Assembly: GCA_009602725.1 (NCBI GenBank)
Contig: WELB01000161.1
Span: 42,231 to 58,058 of the forward strand
DNA from: Spirogloea muscicola
Lineage: Eukaryota > Streptophyta > Zygnematophyceae > Spirogloeales > Spirogloeaceae
Direction: 5' to 3'
DNA length: 15,828 nt
The notes below the pieces were generated by a model. The model had not been told where the DNA came from, did no database searches, and saw only the letters and a list, made by a program, of their open reading frames with translations. A program made the translations under genes and the position numbers. Below, piece after piece: positions 1 to 8,153 of the stretch; the first letter of the stretch is position 1, and each line of letters begins with the position of its first letter.

Positions 1-1315
1 CCATTGGAGCCAGGCGCTCACCCGCCTTACCGTCCCATGTACCGGCTTAGCCCTCTCGAATTTCGAGAGATGCAATCCCAGGTCGAGGACCTGCTGGCGA
101 AGGGCTACATTGAGCCCTCTCAGTCGCCATACGGAGCACCCATTCTCTTTGTCAAAAAGAAGGATGGCACTCTACGGATGTGCATCGATTATCGGGCTTT
201 GAACAAGCTTACCATCAAGAATCGATATCCATTGCCTCGAATAGATGATCTGTTCGATTGGCTCGCAGGGGCTACGGTGTTTAGCTCCCTGGACCTGGCA
301 AGTGGGTATCATCAAATTCGAATCACGCCTGCAGATGTCCCGAAGTCAGCGTTTCGGACGCCGCTTGGACATTTTCAGTTCAAAGTGCTGAGCTTTGGTC
401 TAACCAATGCACCGGCGACTTTCCAGGCGGTGATGTCGAGGGTCTTTGGCCCCTTGCTCTATCATTTTGTGCTGGTATATCTGGACGATATCCTCGTGTT
501 CAGCAAAACACCTGAGGATCACGCGAAGCACCTGCGCCAAGTGCTGCAGCTGCTGCGTGACAACCACTTGTACGCCAAGCGGTCCTATTGCGCATTTAAC
601 CAGCCAGAATGACATACCTCGGGCATGTCGTAGGCAAGGACGGAATACGTGTTGATCCCAAAAAGACTTGGGTCGTACGGGATTGGCCTGTGCCAAAGAC
701 GGTCCCTGCATTGCGTTCCTTTTTGGATTTTGCAAACTACTTTCGCAAGTTCCTACAAGGCTATGGGAACTTGGCACTTCCTCTTACGAAGTTGACTCGT
801 AAGGACGTACCTTGGGACTGGTCGTCCGAATGCCAGAGTGCGAATGCCAGAGTGCATTTGAGGGAATCCAGCACGCGCTGACGTCTCCGCCTGTGCTGGC
901 CTTTCCTCGGGAAGGCGTGCCATATGAGCTTGTCTGTGATGCCTCTTTGACCGGCATTGGTGCCGTGCTCTTGCAAGAGGGTCACCCGTTAGCGTTTGAG
1001 AGTCGCCTGCTCATACCTGCAGAGCGGAATTACACTACGGGCGAGCAGGAATAGCTGGCTGTGGTGCACGCCTTACGTGTCTGGCGTTGCTACCTGGAGG
1101 GTGTGGTATTTACGGTTGTCACGGATCATTGCCCGCTGACATATTTCCACACACAGCAGCATTTGACTCGGCGTCAAGCTCGATGGTCGGAGTGCATTGC
1201 ACAATTCGACTTCCATTGGGTTTATCGGCCTGGCCGTCTTAATGTTGCGGACCCTGTGAGTCGCAACATTAGCGGCGCTGCTGCGTTGGCCACCTTGAGG
1301 GGCCTTAAGTGACAT
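1..1315 (+). pseudogene. Ty3/gypsy pol fragment: reverse transcriptase + RNase H (element C)
   Basis: This is a degraded gypsy polyprotein piece cut by the left window edge. The first frame (4-612) reads through the RT fingers and palm: [20 protein letters not shown], then [12 protein letters not shown] (motif A aspartate), [10 protein letters not shown], and the catalytic YLDD in [11 protein letters not shown] frameshift near 609 moves the reading to GHVVGKDGI and ANYFRKFL, the RT connection. A 14-bp tandem duplication at 827-854 shifts the frame again. RNase H follows with CDAS, ERNYTTGEQE, VTDHCPLTYF and NVADPVSR, but an in-frame TAG lies at 1052-1054. No integrase or chromodomain follows. 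Such a polyprotein would copy element RNA to cDNA in cytoplasmic particles, but this copy cannot make one. Its RT start aligns with the RT remnant of element A, so it may come from an autonomous relative. The family call is firm; the boundaries are unknown. Confidence 0.93.
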
Positions 1316-1681
1316 GCCCGGCCTTTACTACGCTCAAACGGCATGGCACCTGTCGAAACAGCCTGTTAATTCGTCAGGCACGCTCCTCGAGGTGCGGGCC
1401 TAGCCCAATATCCTCACATAAGAGAGGGATGTGACTAGAGATGAAGTAGTTCTCCCAAAGGGATCGAGGGCTGTGAACAACCTGCCCGAAGAGATAGACA
1501 AGGTCCGAATGGGCCAAAAGCGCCGTCGCAGAGCTTGGGAAGGATGGAACACGTGGTAAGGAGAATGAGGAGCCGCAAATCCGGAAGACTAGCAGCCTAG
1601 AGCTTAGAGTAGGCTAGAAGATCACCGAAGGATGGAACGGATACCTGATCGGATGTCGGGCGAGTGAAGCTCGGAGAGAGG
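1316..1681. other. Unidentified purine-rich stretch between element C and element A
   Basis: I recognise no gene here and every frame is closed by stops. The stretch is rich in A and G on the plus strand. It contains the 12-mer GAAGGATGGAAC twice, at 1539-1550 and 1627-1638, in otherwise different surroundings. It could be the decayed 3' part of element C or host DNA. Its right end is the target site of element A. Confidence 0.4.
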
Positions 1682-1686
1682 CCCAG
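1682..1686. repeat. Target-site duplication of element A, left copy (CCCAG)
   Basis: CCCAG directly precedes the TG of the left LTR and is repeated exactly at 8785-8789 after the CA of the right LTR. A 5-bp duplication is what a gypsy integrase leaves, so the two LTRs more than 6 kb apart belong to one insertion. Confidence 0.92.
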
Positions 1687-2232
1687 TGTAATGAACCAGC
1701 CGTCTGGTTAAGCCACATGGCTCTGTTGACATGAGTGGCTATTTAAGCCAGGTGACCCGCCAGCAGGCGGGCTGGCTGGCTGGGCAAGTGGCCCGCCCAG
1801 GGACGCATCCCGCCTAGAGACGGTTTCAGCCCAGAGACGGTTCCCGCCCAGAGACGGCTCCCGCCCCTCCTAACACCCCTGGAGGGGGGGTGGCACTGAG
1901 AAGCATAAGGAGCCTTTGGGACAGAAGCTCAACAATCAGTTCGAGCCAGTGAAGCCCTAGGAGCAGCCTTGCGGCTGCTCGCCGCCGCAGCAGCCGCCGC
2001 ACTGCTACGGGCCTGCTGCAGGGCGCCCGTGGCTGTGCCCGTCAAGGGCCAGTCGCTGGTCTGCGCCCAGGAGGTGGAGTCGCCGCCGGACGGCGGCGCC
2101 ACAGGGCCTGTCTTCCGCTGCGCATTGCGCTAGTGCTTCCTGGTGTAGTGGGTTGGCTCCTAAACCCACTATGTTCGAACTCAATAAGGACTTCTCTCTT
2201 TAATTGACGTGTTTAGAGCGTAGTTCACTACA
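1687..2232 (+). repeat. 5' LTR of element A (LTR1, 546 bp)
   Basis: It begins TGTAATGA and ends TTCACTACA, so it has the TG...CA ends and short TGTA/TACA inverted termini of an LTR. It is very like the right LTR at 8154-8784 but lacks about 85 bp after 1868. It also lacks 5 bp in the ATTACATGAG segment near 1730. Four 17-bp repeats of the type GAGACGGTTCCCGCCCA lie at 1800-1867. A TATTTAA string at 1740-1746 could be a core promoter element, but the other LTR has lost it. The hairpin GCCGCC/GGCGGC is at 2081-2098. Confidence 0.93.
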
Positions 2233-2234
2233 AT

Positions 2235-2245
2235 TGGTATCAGAG
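2235..2245 (+). promoter_or_regulatory. Primer binding site of element A (tRNA-iMet type)
   Basis: TGGTATCAGAG starts two bases after the LTR end. It is complementary to the 3' end of plant-type initiator tRNA-Met (...CTCTGATACCA), the usual primer for minus-strand cDNA in plant gypsy and copia elements. Confidence 0.9.
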
Positions 2246-2678
2246 GTGGTCTTGCATCTATCAGGCTTGTGGGATTGTCATTTTTCTTTGTGCCTGCTGC
2301 TGATGATGCAAGGACCTCCCTGATGTGCTGGCCTGACCCTTTCTGTTGAAGTTAAAGTGCCTTGCCAGACGTTGGTGCGTGAGGTGGCTCAGCGGGAGCG
2401 CAGAGGCAGCGACCAACGCCAATCATCGACTACCTTTGAGGACCACATCCTGCGTTCGCTCCTGCTGAGGTGTGGCTATGAGTTGCAGTCTTTGTGCGAA
2501 ATTGTTAGTCGTGTGGCCGAGTCGAGTGCATCGAGTGCATCGGTCTTGGTCATCTTTGCGGCTGTCTGCCTGCCTGCTTTTGGAGGTGTGAGGTGCGCGC
2601 TGCCTTGCTTGCTCGCTTGCTGCGGCCGCAGTCTTGCGATGTCCTGTATGGCAGTATGGATTGTCTGAAATGCTGACT

Positions 2679-2683
2679 GCCAG
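2679..2683. repeat. Target-site duplication of element B, left copy (GCCAG; right copy GCTAG at 5713-5717)
   Basis: The five bases before B read GCCAG and the five after it read GCTAG, one mismatch in five. The stronger evidence is continuity: joining ...GACTGCCAG to GGCCTGAACTGATC... restores the leader and matches B's own uninterrupted leader across the joint, base for base in length. Confidence 0.8.
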
Positions 2684-3243
2684 TGTAGTGAATCTCGCCC
2701 TGAATACGCAATTAGAGGGAGAGAGTCCTTATTGAGTTCGAACATAGTCGGTTTAGGAGCCAACCCACTACACCAGGAAGCACTAGGGCAATGCGCAGCG
2801 GAAGACAGGCCCTGTGGCGCAGCCGTCCGGCGGCGACTCCACCTCCTGGGCGCAGACCAGCGACTGGCCCTTGACGGGCGCAGCCACGGGCGCCCCGCAG
2901 CAGGCCCGCGGCAGTGCGGCGGCTGCTACAGCGGCGAGCAGCGGCAAGGCTGACTCGAACTGATTTGATGAGCCTCAGCCCCTGAGCCTCTTTAATGCTC
3001 CCCCGAGGCACCCCCCCTCCAGGGGTGTGAGCAGGTGCGCCCCAAAGGCCACCTTGCGGCGGGCCCAAAGATCCTCCCTTGAAAGGGCGGACCTTGGCGA
3101 AGGGTAATTCGGGACGGACGGGGCCTGCCGCACCCGGGCGGGCCACTTCCCGGCCAGCCAGCTGGCGGATCACCTGGCCCAAGTAGTCGGTCATGTAATG
3201 CCAACAGAGCCATGTGGCTTAACCAGACAGCTGTTTCATTACA
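2684..3243 (-). repeat. 3' LTR of element B (LTR2, 560 bp)
   Basis: On the plus strand it starts TGTAGTGAATCTCG and ends TTTCATTACA, the reverse complement of an LTR. It differs from its partner at 5136-5712 in two ways. The outer 40 or so bases are strongly diverged, and about 20 bp near 2953 is missing. The 17-bp repeat array of A's LTRs is absent. The conserved hairpin lies at 2816-2838 with one arm mismatch. Confidence 0.9.
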
Positions 3244-3245
3244 TA

Positions 3246-3256
3246 CCTCCCCACTC
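3246..3256 (-). promoter_or_regulatory. Polypurine tract of element B
   Basis: On the minus strand GAGTGGGGAGG sits two bases before the TG of the 3' LTR. Element A has the identical string at the same distance. This is the expected plus-strand primer for reverse transcription. Confidence 0.85.
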
Positions 3257-3865
3257 TGGTGTTCACGTCCTCGGGAACACCGAGAGAACAGTCACCTGGA
3301 CAATTTACCAAATTGACCACAAGTTTCCACGTATAGTGCTCAGGCCCATACCCGAGACACTTCATCAGATAGTACTCCGTGCTTATTAGCACTTGAGCAC
3401 CAACGTTGAAGGACAGATCCTTCCGATGTTTGGCAGCATAAGCCTTCGGCGACTCTGGGCAATTTCCAAGAAATGCCCAGCTCAGCTCTGAGCTTGCAAG
3501 AGGGTCCCAATAAAGGCTACCACGGCGGGAAAATGATTCCGGCCTCCCTCCCCACTTGTAGCGGAGCTCGGGAATGTTAGCCACCTGGGCTGAGAAGCCC
3601 CTCTACCAAAGCACAAACGTACCCTTCACGGACACGCATGTACAGCTGATAAGGGTCAGCCGAGGTTTGCCGAGAAGCTTGACGTGTCGGACGCAATCCT
3701 GCAGCCCGCACTCCAGAAGCAGTCAAGGTAGCCAACACAACGGCGTTGCGAATGTTGCTGATGCAAAGCCTCGAGAAGCAATGCACATCTGTAGAGTGCC
3801 AGTCCTCCTTTTGACAAAGAGAATTGGTGCTCTGTATGGCGAATAAGGTGGCTCCATGAGGAATG
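3257..3865 (-). pseudogene. pol relic of element B: RT start fused to integrase C-terminal segment
   Basis: From 3865 downward the minus strand reads the RT opening APILFVKRRTGTLQMCI, which aligns with [17 protein letters not shown] in element C. The RT similarity is lost near 3770, and the catalytic YLDD, RNase H and integrase core are all absent. Further on, at about 3465-3350, it reads KDLSFNVGAQVLISTEYYLM, the segment after the integrase core in gypsy elements (pattern FxVGxxVLLST). The last codons before the polypurine tract read PEDVNTRVGR. Stops and shifts separate the parts. The same layout is found in element A at 7495-8140. Confidence 0.85.
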
Positions 3866-3919
3866 CAAGTCATTGCAACTCCTCCAACTCTGGTCAGTTT
3901 TACCGGAGTATGGCTGACA

Positions 3920-4645
3920 TTAGGCGACCCTGGCAAGTCCATGCGCAGGATTCCCCCACCAGCTTTGGCGCATCAAATGCACCTCAGCCCCGACCCCTTG
4001 CAAATGTCTCTCGCAGGCCCGAAGCCGGCCGAGCAAGCTTTGCACCTTCCCCCACAATGCCCCCAGTAGGGCGTAGGAGGACGGGTCCAGCACAGCAGCT
4101 GCCTCCAAGGAGTGTTGCCGAGATGAGTGGGCCCTCGCAAGTCCATGCGACAGGTTGCCACTGCTCTGGCGCATCAAATGCACCGCAGCATCGACCCCAT
4201 GCACATGCGGCTCTCCGGCCTGCAGCCGGACGAGGTGGGCACGCTGTTCCTCATGCGACTCCTCGAGGTAGGCACGAAAGGACGGGTCCAGGCCAGCCTT
4301 AGCTGCCTGCAGCTGCTCAGTAAGGAGTGCCATGCTTTGCACCTCCACAGCCGACAAGCTATCTCGGCCTTCGGCTTACAGCTCGGCGTGCCCCTCAAAG
4401 GCTTGCCCTGCAGCAACCAGTGCATCCGCCACTGGCCCTGCAGCAGCCGATGCATCCACAGCCGGCTGCCACGCAGCAGGCGCTGCATCCGCAGTATGTG
4501 GCCCAACCGAAGCCGCTGCATCCACAGCCGACCGCCCTGCAGCCGCTGCATCCGCAGCCGACCGCCCTGCAGCCGCTGCATCCGCAGCCGACCGCTCTGC
4601 CTCCCGAGGAGGGCTTGGCCGCGCACTGGAGGTGTGCAATACCAT
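3920..4645 (-). pseudogene. gag N-terminal relic of element B with internal duplication
   Basis: The frame starts at an ATG (4645-4643) and is stopped by an in-frame TAA at 4378-4376. It continues in the same frame to 3920. The first part is a low-complexity Ala-rich region coded by the 30-bp repeats. It then reads GPVADALVAAGQAFEGHAEL, which matches A's gag almost exactly. After the TAA a module of about 67 residues occurs twice (about 4288-4088 and 4087-3923). Each copy starts with an LDPS motif, contains VHLMRQS and ends in HGLAR. Element A has this module once. The Gag capsid core and zinc knuckle are missing; the sequence passes straight to the RT start. It cannot form a normal Gag. Homology to A's gag is clear; the role of the module is unknown. 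Confidence 0.8.
4513..4602. repeat. 30-bp minisatellite, three copies, in gag of element B
   Basis: Three 30-bp units start at 4513, 4543 and 4573, each opening CCGCTGCATCC. They are nearly identical. Looser copies with the same GCTGCATCC core extend left to about 4430. On the coding minus strand each unit adds ten residues of the kind AADAAAAGRS. Element A has only diverged single versions at about 5815-5880, so the array expanded in B's lineage. Confidence 0.9.
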
Positions 4646-4669
4646 GCTGTCTGAAGGACACTGAAGGAT

Positions 4670-5135
4670 CAATTCAGGCTCCGGCAGTCAGCAGATCACA
4701 CACTCCATACCGCAATACAGGGCATCGCAAGACTGCTGCAGCAGCGAGCGAGCAAGCAAGGCAGCGCGCACCTCACACCTCCAAAAGCAGGCAGGCAGAC
4801 AGCCGCAAAGATTACCAAGACCGATGCACGCGATGCACTCGACTCGGCCACAGGACTAACCATTTCGCACAAAGACTGCAAGCTCATAGCCACACCTCAG
4901 CAGGAGCGAATGCAGGATGTGGTCCTCAAAGGTAGTCGATGATTGGCGTTGGTCGCTGCTGGCTCTGCGCTCCCGCTGAGCCACCTCACGCACCAACGTC
5001 TGGCAAGACACCTTAACTTCAACAGAAGGGGTCAGGCCAGCACATCAGGGAGGTCCTTGCATCATCAGCAGCAGGCACAAAAAGAAATGACAAGCCCACA
5101 AGCCTGATAGATGCAAGACCACCTCTGATACCATT
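4670..5135 (-). other. Leader and primer binding site of element B
   Basis: This is the reverse complement of A's leader, uninterrupted. The primer site is at 5133-5123 on the minus strand (TGGTATCAGAG), three bases inside the LTR end at 5136. It therefore pairs with the same tRNA-iMet end. Relative to A it carries an extra base near 4888. Because it is intact, it serves as the reference showing where B cut A's leader. Confidence 0.87.
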
Positions 5136-5712
5136 TGTAGTGAACTACGCTCTAAACACGTCAGTTATAGAGAGAGAGTCCTTATTGAGTTCGAACATAG
5201 TGGATTTAGGAGCTAACCCACTACACCAGGAAGCACTAGCGCAATGCGCAGCGGAAGACAGGCCCTGTGGCGCCGCCGTCCGGCGGCGACTCCACCTCCT
5301 GGGCGCAGACCAGCGACTGGCCCTTGACGGGCGCAGCCACGGGCGCCCCGCAGCAGGCCCGCGGCAGTGCAGCGGCTGCTACGGCGGCGAGCAGCGGCAA
5401 GGCTGCTCCTGGGACTTCACTGGCTCGAACTGATTGATGAGCCTCAGCCCCTGAGGCTCCTTAGTGCTCCCCCGTGCCACCCCCCCTCCAGGGGTGTGGT
5501 GAGCAGGTTCGCCCCAAGGCCCAACTTGCGGCGGGCCCAAAGATCCTCCCTTGAAAGGGCGGACCTTGGCGAAGGGTAATTCGGGACGGGCGGGGCCCGC
5601 ACCCGGGCGGGCCACTTCCCGGCCAGCCAGCTGGCGGGTCACCTGGCCCAAATAGTCGGTCATGTAATGCCAACAAAGCCATGTGGCTTAATCAGACAGC
5701 TGTTTCATTACA
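5136..5712 (-). repeat. 5' LTR of element B (LTR3, 577 bp)
   Basis: On the plus strand it runs TGTAGTGAACTACG ... TTTCATTACA. Its inner end matches the ends of element A's LTRs closely, unlike its partner LTR2. The conserved hairpin is at 5271-5289 with perfect GCCGCC/GGCGGC arms. The open frame that starts in this LTR at 5681 and runs into A's gag is an accident of B's insertion and is not a natural start. Confidence 0.92.
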
Positions 5713-5717
5713 GCTAG

Positions 5718-6948
5718 GGCCTGAACTGATCATTCAGTGTTCTTCAGACAGCATACCTTCGCACACTTCCAGTTCGCGGCAGAAGCCTCCAGAGTCGGGA
5801 GAGCGGTCGGTTGCAGATGCAGCGCCTGCCGCGGGGCGGCCGGCTGTGGAAGCAGCGGCTGCTGCAGGGCCAGTGGCGGATGCACTGGTTGCTGCGGGGC
5901 AAGCCCTTGAGGGGCATGCCGAGCTGGTCGCCGAAGGCAACGACGGCTTGTCGGCGGGGGAGGTGCAGCGCATGGCCATCCTCGTGCAGGACCTGGCGTC
6001 GGCCCAGCCTACCACGGACCCAGCTCAATACCGCCTCCATGCGAGGTTCTGCGCCGAGCTTCGCAACCTACTCGTCGGGCAGCGCGCCGAAAAGCGGCAC
6101 ATGCAGGAGGTGGATGCCTCGCTGCACTTAGTGCGCAAGAGCGGTGGAGCCCCGGAGCATGGACTTGCTAGGGCTCATGCACCACGCCAGTCCTCGGCAC
6201 AGGGCGACCGAGGCGGGTTGCAGTCGTGGCTGGACGAAATGGACGAGTGGTTTGAGTGCTCAAACACGGACGCTGAGGCACGCGTGCGTCTCGCAGTGAC
6301 TTACCTGTCAGGGGAACCACGGGAGTGGTGGGGTACCCTGAAGCAGAGTTCCACACCTGCAGAGTGCAACCGTTGGAGCTTCTTCTCCGACTCTCTCATG
6401 TCGGTCTATGGGGACCCGCACGCGGAGCTGCGTGCTCGCGATGAGCTTGACAAGCTCTTCATGCAAGACGAGACACTCGAGGCCTATGAGGCTTATGTGC
6501 GGCGTATCCGGCTGTTGTTGTCCAAGCTCCGCAAGGAGCCCATGCGGCCTATTGATCAGTGCCAGAGGTTCAAGGCTGGACTGCCTTCCCGCATGCACAG
6601 CTGGGTCGCGATCGACTCCGCTACATCTGAGCCGGTCACGGACTTCACGAAGATGGTGGAGCTTGGCCGCAAGGTGCTCAGCACTACCAATGTGCTGGTC
6701 CCAGCAAGCGTCCCCAGCTTGAGGCAGGCGCATCTGAGATGCCAGAGCGCGACATGAAGCGGTTCAGGCAGAACTCGTACGCTCGTCCAGGCGGCTTCCC
6801 CAAGCCACGAGTGCAAGGCGCTGGCTGCTTTAGGTGCGGTGCCAGACTCACTTGCTCAGGTACTGCCCGGAGGCAGATCACCTTCTGCGAACCCACGTCC
6901 ACAGCGCCCTATGGGCCGGGACAAGGGGAACTACAAGGGCAAGCGTGA
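5718..6948 (+). pseudogene. gag relic of element A: capsid domain and broken zinc knuckle
   Basis: A long frame continues to a stop at 6757. The N-terminal part is Ala-rich (VADAAPAAG, GPVADALVAAGQALEGHAEL). At about 6221-6640 comes a retrotransposon Gag capsid domain: SWLDEMDEWFECSN, AVTYLSGEPREWW, FFSDSLMSVYGDPHAELRAR, LDKLFMQ and FKAGLPSRM. The frame is lost near 6700 and resumes in another frame as MPERDMKRFRQNSYARPGG. That leads to CFRCG at 6826-6840, the first half of a CCHC zinc knuckle. Its His (6849-6851) and last Cys (6864-6866) lie one base out of frame. The codon matching B's start ATG is ATA here (5753-5755). Gag would form the particle and bind element RNA; this copy is broken. 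Confidence 0.88.
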
Positions 6949-7169
6949 GTGCCTGACCTTTGCCTCCAATGCTGCAATGCTTGCACATGGCTGCAGATGG
7001 GCTATCTGAGCTGGCCTGATTGCTGTCGGACTGAAGAGATTTTGTTCTTCATTTGCCACAGAAGCGCGGCGTGATTGACCGAGCTCCGCTGGAGGTATCG
7101 TCATTGTGCTCGCACAAGGCGGGACACCGTTTCCTTCAGCGTCGTCTCGATGCCTAGGCCTATGACAAC

Positions 7170-7420
7170 CTATGCTTTTGAGGGGCTGGATGCTTTGGCG
7201 CCGGCCACGATCCTCGTACACTCCGGGGGCTTTGGCCTTTCGGTCTGGTGTGGTGTGGTTTTGTGTGCTCCGCTGACTTGACTTTCCAAGCAGCTGGTTT
7301 GTCTAGGCTGACATTGGCCGATGGCCCATTCACATTTTCAAGCCCAAGTGCCTTTTTACGCCATGCGTTGGCTGCTGCATTGGATGTGCTATTGGGTGAT
7401 GACTGGCTTTGTGCCACATC
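7170..7420 (+). pseudogene. Aspartic protease relic of element A
   Basis: One frame reads ATILVHSGGFG at about 7202-7234, resembling the gypsy protease start (consensus ILxDSGA) but with His where the catalytic Asp should be. A second frame then gives LTLADG near 7310 and LLGDDWL at 7389-7409, the motif that closes many gypsy proteases just before RT. The order and spacing fit a protease with one frameshift. It cannot be active as read. Stops fill 6949-7170, which I regard as the decayed gag-protease linker. The call rests on short motifs. Confidence 0.6.
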
Positions 7421-7494
7421 TGCATGCCTTGCTCTTGAACACCTCTTGTACAAAGTGAATGCTGCGGATTCACATGGCGGGGTTCTTGCTATGC

Positions 7495-8140
7495 TGCTGA
7501 ACGCGAAATGCAGTCCCCGGTCGAGAACCTGCTGCCGATGGGCTCCATTGAGCCACCTTGCCATACAGAGCACCTGTCCTCTTTGTCAAAGGAAGATTGG
7601 TACTCTACAGATGTGCATTGGTTCTCAGGCTTTGCATCAGCAACATTCGCAACGCCGTTGTGTTGGCTTCCTTGACTGCTTCTGGAGTGCGGGCTGCAGG
7701 ATTGCGTCCGACTCGTCAAGCTTCTCGGCAAACCTCGGCTGACCCTTATCAGCTGTACATGCGTGTCCGTAAAGGGTATGTTTGTGCTTTGTAGAGGGGC
7801 TTCTCAGCCCAGGTGGCTAACATTCCCGCGCTCCGCTACAAGTGAGGAAGACGGCCGGAACCATATTCCCGCCGTTTTAGCCTTCATTGGGACCCTCTTG
7901 CAGGCTCAGAGCTGAGCTGGGCATTTCTTGGAAATTGCCCAGAGTCGCCAAAGGCTTATGCTGCCCAACATCGAAACTATCAGTCCTTCCATGTTGGTGC
8001 TCAAGTGCTCCTGAGCACGGAGTACTATCTGATGAAGTGTCTCGGGTATGGGCCTGAGCACAAAACGTGAACACCTGTGGTCAATTTGGCCAATTGTTCA
8101 GGTGATTGTTCTCTTGGTGTTCCCGAGGACGTGAACAGCA
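7495..8140 (+). pseudogene. pol relic of element A: RT start fused to integrase C-terminal segment
   Basis: At 7500-7630 the sequence aligns with the RT opening of element C (7557-7610 matches 124-180) but has drifted and shifted frame. Similarity to RT ends near 7630. From there to 8140 it matches element B's minus strand almost base for base. That stretch includes the FHVGAQVLLSTEYYLMKC segment at about 7987-8040, typical of the region after the integrase core. The RT catalytic motifs, RNase H and integrase core are gone. The deletion is shared with B. The frame after 8068 is closed by a TGA where B stays open. Confidence 0.83.
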
Positions 8141-8151
8141 GAGTGGGGAGG
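8141..8151 (+). promoter_or_regulatory. Polypurine tract of element A
   Basis: GAGTGGGGAGG lies two bases before the TG of the 3' LTR at 8154. It is identical to the tract in element B and is the expected plus-strand cDNA primer. Confidence 0.87.
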
Positions 8152-8153
8152 AA

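Larger units (their letters stand above)
2233..2683 (+). other. Untranslated leader of element A, split from gag by element B
   Basis: This 451-bp leader follows the 5' LTR and stops where element B begins. The same leader occurs in reverse complement in B (about 4670-5135) with only scattered differences. A 103-codon frame opens at 2357. Its last 56 or so codons and its stop are also found in B, but B has an extra base upstream that changes the frame, so I do not call it a gene. The leader resumes at 5718 once B is removed. Confidence 0.82.
2684..5712 (-). mobile_element. Element B: short non-autonomous LTR retrotransposon nested in element A
   Basis: Read on the minus strand, it runs from the 5' LTR (5712-5136) through the primer site (5133-5123), leader and a gag N-terminal relic with an internal duplication. 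It then passes directly into an RT start, the same RT-to-integrase fusion as element A, a polypurine tract (3256-3246) and the 3' LTR (3243-2684). Total length is 3029 bp. The Gag capsid, zinc-knuckle and protease regions that A retains are absent. It inserted after A, because it breaks A's leader. It belongs to the same family by LTR, leader and pol relics. Confidence 0.92.

Noticed and set aside
2712-3194. 160-codon minus-strand frame, with matching frames at 5379-5663, 8402-8755 and 9496-9927
   Set aside because: These are readings through LTR copies. The frame changes from copy to copy and no domain is visible.
4513-4602. CRISPR-like array of direct repeats
   Set aside because: The units are contiguous with no spacers and lie in a eukaryotic gag region, so this is a minisatellite.
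4127-4654. Plus-strand frames of 175, 202 and 110 codons with Cys/Arg/Ser or Gln/Pro repeats
   Set aside because: They are antisense readings of the 30-bp repeats and duplicated module in element B's gag.
5681-6757. 358-codon frame taken as an intact gag with its own start
   Set aside because: Its ATG and first ten codons lie in element B's LTR. The natural frame is interrupted by B, has lost its start codon and shifts again near 6700.
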